The translations under genes were made by a program, and so were the position numbers. Below are positions 58,171 through 64,000 of a DNA stretch of 64,000 nucleotides, piece after piece (position 1 is the stretch's first letter; each line of letters starts with the position of its first letter). Source of the stretch: Alisma plantago-aquatica. Taxonomy: Eukaryota > Streptophyta > Magnoliopsida > Alismatales > Alismataceae. The stretch spans positions 520,869,803 to 520,933,802 of the forward strand of contig OY856409.1 in NCBI GenBank assembly GCA_963693085.1. Reading direction: 5' to 3'. The notes beneath the pieces were generated by a model, which worked only from the letters and a program-made list of their open reading frames with translations, did no database searches and was not told the DNA's origin.

Positions 58171-61100
58171 TAAAGGCCTAAATTTTATCGTCAACTTTTC
58201 AAATCAATCAAACAAGTCAAAAAGAGTTTTGGACTAAAATTGCATATATTTCCTTTTGTTAAAATAAATGGTTAATCAACAAATCACTTTATTTGCGATC
58301 GGTCTTTGAGACCAAAAAATTAAATGGGAATAATTCCACGATTGGTTAGGATGATGAGAAGTGTTCTCAAAGAGAAAAAGCTCTAAGTCCTAGTTATACC
58401 AAGACCAGATGAACTCAATCCCACCACATCAGTGGATGAAAGTATGCTTATGGAAGCATACCAAGGATGACATTGATGAGAAGTGCTTGATGTTGTGTTC
58501 TCTGAACTATGAGTTGCAGAGACAACATGAGACATATGATGTCTCAAGGACACTGTCTTAGTATGTCATGACAGAAGGAGATCCAGTAAGGTATTCACAC
58601 ACTCAATGTGATTGGGTATGTGGAAAACCTGACTAAGATGGATTCCCTCTGAGCCAAGAGTTGGTTATTGGTATGATACTGCAAATGTTGCGAGAATCAT
58701 ACAGTTCATGATGAACAATGACATGGACAACTTTGACAAACGTTGACAAAGTTGAGGACAGTAGAGGCAATTATGAAGAGGGACAAACCCTAATGTTTGA
58801 TATGATCAATGAAGGGTAAGTCTTAAGGGTAAGGGCAAGGGCAAATCTAAGAAGTGTTCTGATGCTAGCCAGCAGCCCAAGACGTCTTCAACCTCAAGGC
58901 ACATGGGGAAAGGGTGTATGAGGGAATTGCCCTATATATCTGGAAGAACAAAATAAGATGAAGGAGGGGATGGAGATCTCCACCTAATGTATCATGAGAT
59001 GAACCGTTTCTTTATCTGAGGTATATGATACCAAGATATGGATCTATCATATATGATATGCAAGATCCACAAAGAAGTGATGGCCTTTGTGAAAGGACCA
59101 AGAAAGAAGTACCCATCATTGGAGCAAGTGTTGCTGCCATAGATAGGAGTATCTTTCAGTTTATTTCAGCCTAAGGGGCACGAAATAGAGTTGAGAACTG
59201 CTACTTCATAAATTGCCAATAGATAGAAACACTTTATTTTTGCATATTGTATGACAATGATGGCAATTAATAAAGTTGATGTTTCAATCTTAAAGATATG
59301 ATCTTTGTGGCAATACCTTGTTTATCTTGTGATACATGGTATGCATAAGATAAAATGATACCTAAAAGTTATAGATAACTCAAACAATCTAATTAGCATC
59401 AATCATGAGAAATTCATTTCTAGTTTCCATGTGATGGATAAATCTAGACTCTTTTGGTTAGAGAACCAGTAAGAGACATGAATATCTTAGACATGATTAA
59501 TCAATCTTCACTAAAGGTAGTGGGAGAATGATTATCCTATTAGGTATAATACATGTGATGTACTTACATGCCTATTGGAACAAATGCTAATACTTCAAAT
59601 GGTGTTTAGAGAAATACCAATATGAATATCTTGAAATGTTCAAGATTATCATAGATGAAGTGCAAATTTGGTAAAATGTTAATTCTTGATGAGATCAATG
59701 AATGAAATACTTGGACCAAATGTTTGAGATCCTTATGAGTAATTATGATAGTGTATCATAGTGATCTCATGATTAAGGCATGGTGATGTCTAAATCAAGA
59801 AGGAATCATACTCTAAGGAGTTAGAGAATGATTATCAAATAACTAAATTCTTCTTAAATAAAGAATACCCCACACTAATAAAGGACATTAAGAATCACAA
59901 GGAGTTGTGAGTTCTTATTTCCTTGACAGATACACCTCAATTATCTATGTGATGAGTTGTTCATGTGATGAGTCAACTATCTAGATGAATACGAGGAACC
60001 AAAATTTGAGTTATGGTTTATGACCATTACATCCTAAATGACATCCATGTGAACCATAAGGTATGACCTTGATGGTAGCACCCATTGGATGAAATCCATA
60101 AGTGCGAATAAGTCTTAAGTGTTAAGACACATGGATAACATTTTGAGAAGGATAATGCTTATTGATTGCAACTTAATGACTAAGACATTTGGCATATGGA
60201 TACTAAAAACTGCATTCCTATGAGGAATAAAACAAGGATGTGTACGTGACACAACCTATAAGGTTTATGAATCCACTAATGCAAATGAAGTCTATAAGTT
60301 ACAATGGACTAATCAATGTGATTGATTGAGTACAAGCAACTCAGAATTGGATCTTTACTTTGATGATATAGTCAAAGGGTTTGACTGATATGTCAAAGAT
60401 AAAGAAGGGATCTATGATTTAGTGGGAGGATGTTCACATTCCACATGTTGATGTGAAATGGATATGTTCTAGAATGGAAATCCAAAAGTGGAAATTGTCT
60501 TTAAGGAAGATAGAGATGTTTCCTATGTGATAGGAATAGAGATCTATAGAGATAGTTCTTGAAAACCTCTTGACCTGAAAAAAGAAAGCATACATTGGCA
60601 ATCTGTACTGAAGGGTTCAGTATACACAGATTCAGTGGGAAAAAACATGTCCATGTTACATGGAGTTAGTATCCCAAGGCCAAGTGTCCAATTCTTATGA
60701 AGAATGGGAACACTAAGAATAGATATGGATCTATCATGTATGTAATCATCCCATTATCTTGCATGTATCGACATGGCAAAGAACAAAATGCATTCATCAT
60801 CTTGTATGTAGGACATGGCAATATGATGTGCTCATCCTGATAACTCGTATGTGGGACATGACGAGTGGATGTCTGTCTATTTCTAGTAAGGGTTAATGGA
60901 ATACCATGAGAACTTAATAAGTACTTGAGAAGTACTAGTTCTATGGAGATAAGGAAGAGTTCAATGTAAAGAGTTACATTGATGCGAACTTCCAAAAAGG
61001 ACAGAAAATTAATCGCAAAATATATATAGGATATATAAAAGTGAAAGTTTGTTGATAATTGGAAGTGTTCCAATAAAACCATTTAAAAGGGAAATGCCAA

Positions 61101-61430
61101 GTATCTATGTGTTGAAGAACAATAGTGGATACTATATGGATCTGGAAGTTCATGAGATGAACTTATTGATATTCCGCTCATTGATGACAAGTATGGAATC
61201 CTTGATCATGCAATGTGGCTAAAGGTTAGCAAAGGAATACTAGATCGCATATTACAGTAACTCCATCTCATACGTGTGACGTACAACGAAGAGATGTGAG
61301 ACATGCAATTCATACTGACTTTGGCAAGGTGTTGCCATTACTCACTATGTTAAGCACTAGAGCACAGTAACATGTGGGACATGTTTGAAGATCACTATGA
61401 ATATGATTCAAGGGTGATTGGCTCACAGTG
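58171..61430 (+). pseudogene. Ruined gag-pol of Copia 3
   Basis: Read across frames, traces appear in copia order. A gag start (MMRSVLKEKKL near 58350) and a zinc-knuckle end (GNCPIYLEEQNK near 58920) are visible, as is a protease/pre-integrase trace near 59190 (ENCYFINCQ). RT blocks KLHSYEE and DVYVTQP lie near 60210-60260, with a late RT trace near 60640 (MLHGVSIP-like). Stops interrupt every 20-40 codons and integrase cannot be followed. It retains the gag middle that Copia 1 has lost. No protein can be made, so the element must have moved with proteins supplied in trans, or decayed very fast after insertion. Confidence 0.6.
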
Positions 61431-61442
61431 CAAGTGGGAGTC
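61427..61442 (+). other. Polypurine tract of Copia 3
   Basis: CAGTGCAAGTGGGAGTC before the TGTTGG start of the 3' LTR, almost identical to the tract of Copia 1. It was preserved while the neighbouring pol was not. Confidence 0.8.
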
Positions 61443-63689
61443 TGTTGGTATGTATGCCCTGAGAGCCAATCATGGGATGATTGGTGGGATACATTATGAT
61501 TGATTTGATAAACATCAAAGGCAAGCTTCCAATTCTTTCTGGTTCAGTCATATGAGATAGTGACAGAATAGATTGAATGTCTAGAGAATGACAATACTCA
61601 ATGACATATGCCTTCAGGTTCAAGACCTGAACGATGAGATCATACGAATGCTAAGAGTTTGTACATTCTTGTTATGTCCCTGGTCAGATGTCATTGTGGA
61701 AGGTAGATAGACAACAATGACACACAAGACTAGATTGTGGTGTTGGTTGATGATAGAATCTCATTAGTCATGATATAGAGATATCAAACCAAACACATAG
61801 GTACTTGTTAGAGAACAAGTGTACCAGACAGACCCACCGTGAGTTTGACACATGGAACCATGACATGGTAGTCACAGTCAGTACTCACAGTGATGGTGGT
61901 GAGTGTGATTCTTTGACCTAAAATCACTACACTCAACACATGTCGTTGGGCACACTTTGACATCATCAAACGCAGTCCTGAAACATGGGTTGTTATAAAG
62001 GTGATGATTGGGTGGCTTTGATACATGAGGCTTTTGAGGGGTGAGTGATAGATATGGGATTTGTCCCTCCTGAGGGAGTTTGATATCCAAGGCCACTTGA
62101 TGAGTAGGATTGAAATAGGCGTGTGCACGCATGTGTGAATCAATATGTGATATTGATGTCATACATATCTCTTCCAATCTACTATGAGATCAAGAAAGTG
62201 AATGAACGTTGACAGGATGACTGTTCCATGCCTCGAGTTCATTCGGGATATCAGTGACAAAGGAATTATACATTCACTATAACACCATTCACGGATTGTA
62301 GGATTGAAAGTTGTTCTCCAACTTTCTACTTTCACTTGGGTAGCACTGATGTGTGACTAGGCACTACTCTTTGCTTGTGAAGTCATAAGTGTTATGGACT
62401 TTCACTACCAACGTGAAATGGACCTGCAGGGTCACACACATAGGATTTAACATGGAAGAGGAGTTTTGTCCACAAACAATGTTTAGATTGATTACTAAAG
62501 GAGTTTAGTAGTTCAATTAAACACTCAATTAATTGATAGCTCAAAATCATAGTGTTCAAGGTGTTGGACAGATTGATTAGAGTATCAGATTGATTGAAAT
62601 CACAATTGACTGATTCTACACAATTTGCACTCCCAACCGATCGGTTCATGTGATGAACCGATCGACTGAGCTTGGTGAACCGGTCGGCTCAAGTGTTGAG
62701 TTGATCGACTCAAGATCAGGGTGAACCGATTGCTTCAAGTGTTGAAATGATCAATTCAACTGGTGCAACCGAGCAACTTGGGAAAGTCGGATTGGTGAGA
62801 ATTTTCCTTGCGTTTCACTTTCCCAATTTGATTGGAACAAGGATTGGTATTCGATACCAATTAGAAACAAAAGATGGAAAGTCAATCGGGAACTGATTAG
62901 GACCACAAACCGACCGGTTCAGAAAGTGAACCGACCGGCTCATGGGTCCCAACCGATCGGTTGAGTGTCAACCGACCGGCTCAGATCCCCAACCGACCAT
63001 TTCAAAAATGAAACGATCGGTTCAGGTTGCGAGTTGGTTGTTTTGTGGAAAATCTCGAACCCTTCTACTCCTGCTTTTAGTCCCGCATTGCCCAAGATGG
63101 AGAACCCCGTCCCATGACCCTCCTATATATAGGGGTATTGGGGGCTTCTCAAAGTACAACTCAGTGCAAGCCGGCTGCTCTGTAAAGTTATCGTTCTCTC
63201 TGGTTTTGGTAACCGAGAGAGAGCCCGAGCAAGTGCTACCCGCAAAGGGAGGCGCAGCAAGGGAAAGACAACTGCAGTTGCAACTGGCAGCAGGAGAGTG
63301 TGTTGGCGACTAGTACGTCAACAGGAGGGTGCGACTCCTTCCAATTCCTTGTGGGACAAGGAGATTGGAGTTCCAGGTGGTCTGTGTGGACTACTTTAGA
63401 GGCGGGAGGTTTCTGCTGCTCTAGAGAACAACTATCAACCGCGACAGTCCCAGTGAGAGGAGGAGTCGTCAGTCCCGGTGTGACCAGGAGCTGCACAGAC
63501 ACCGTCCAAGACCGGAGTTGAAGACCGCGCAAGGCACGAGGTATTGTCGCCTAGCAAGCCTCGGGACAAGGTATGATTCCACAAACCACCCCTTTCCAAT
63601 TATATATACGTTGTCACGTTTCCTTGTTCCGGGTTTGGGGAGAAATTTTTTGTTTCCGCTGCCTTCTTTGCCTCCCCTAAAGCCCAACA
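61443..63689 (+). repeat. 3' LTR of Copia 3
   Basis: Starts TGTTGGTATG and ends CCCAACA. It has one extra palindrome unit near 62690-62710 (a GTTGATCGACTC word) that is missing from the 5' copy, which explains about 20 bp of its greater length. Confidence 0.9.
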
Positions 63690-64000
63690 CCTAAATCTAC
63701 AAAACTTACTATCTATCCAACTAGCATGCAATGAGCATATGGATACACATATGGCATATATTTGTACTTCACTTCTCCCTTTAGTGGGAGCCTTTGTGAG
63801 TCTACTAAGAATAACCCAAAGCATATTGAGGAGTTGAAGGCATCAATTCTAGTCATTGTAATAGACAATGGATGTGGGACTACAAACAGTCAAGATAAAT
63901 GGCTCAGAGTATAATGGCTTCTACTATAGCATGCACACAACAACCAGATGTTCAAGTCTATAAGCCTTATGCTGCAAATCAGATCTAGCTAACTCAGTCT
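63690..64000. other. Right flank of Copia 3, unassigned
   Basis: Begins with the right CCTAA duplication (63690-63694). The remainder should be the continuation of the gypsy element at 53440-54598, but no coding motif or repeat is visible in 300 bp. Confidence 0.35.

Larger units (their letters stand above)
54604..63689 (+). mobile_element. Copia 3: complete but coding-dead Ty1/copia element
   Basis: A 9.1 kb element in plus orientation with two full LTRs (2227 and 2247 bp), TGTTG and CCAACA ends, perfect 5-bp target duplications, PBS and PPT. It belongs to the same family as Copia 1: LTRs and leader align throughout in the opposite orientation. The 4.6 kb interior has traces of gag and pol in the right order but no frame beyond about 140 codons. 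By eye the LTRs differ at only a few percent of positions, much less decay than the interior shows. Confidence 0.9.

Overview
The window looks like gene-poor, repeat-packed nuclear DNA of a land plant, most likely a flowering plant with a large genome. I infer this from the element families: Athila-like Ty3/gypsy elements with a tRNA-Asp-type primer site and a third ORF, Ty1/copia elements of Angela/Tork type, plant L1 LINEs with DUF4283 and zf-RVT regions, and a non-autonomous element with 3 kb LTRs. I found no convincing host gene, tRNA, rRNA or CRISPR array. Nearly every recognisable protein piece is a broken transposon ORF. The species cannot be named from this sequence.

Layout. (1) 1-3098 and 11575-about 13440 are two halves of an old minus-strand coding unit with a Ulp1/C48-like peptidase relic at its 3' end. 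(2) It is split by a non-autonomous LTR element at 3099-11574, with LTRs of 3171 and 3073 bp and a 2.2 kb non-coding interior (LARD-like). (3) 13745-14855 resembles part of a minus-strand LTR. (4) 14856-31247 is a plus-strand Athila-like element with 5' LTR, PBS, gag, protease, RT, RNase H, integrase, a third ORF, PPT and a partial 3' LTR. A LINE (26174-31120, 13-bp target duplication) sits inside that 3' LTR. (5) 31248-36739 is a second, minus-strand Athila-like element whose PBS and probable 5' LTR lie at 45940-48016. It is split by (6) a minus-strand Ty1/copia element at 36740-45619, with a pol frame interrupted by only three nonsense codons but a gag that lacks its core. (7) 48017-49139 is unassigned. 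(8) 49140-53180 is an eroded minus-strand LINE. (9) 53440-54598 is a relic gag of a third Ty3/gypsy element. It is interrupted by (10) a second Ty1/copia element at 54604-63689, with perfect CCTAA target duplications, two good LTRs and a ruined interior.

How the parts relate. The window reads as stacked insertions: LARD-like element into the Ulp1-type unit, LINE into the Athila 3' LTR, one copia into Athila 2, another copia into a gypsy gag. The two copia elements are complementary: one keeps pol but lacks most of gag, the other keeps gag traces but has lost a readable pol. The most unusual feature is a recurring regulatory layout. LTRs of different families carry clusters of short, family-specific, often palindromic motifs next to a TATA box. 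In Athila 1 the same motif cluster plus a TATA box recurs internally, just upstream of the third ORF, which suggests an internal promoter. Many in-frame stops can be explained by C-to-T or G-to-A changes, the pattern expected of methylated, silenced transposons.
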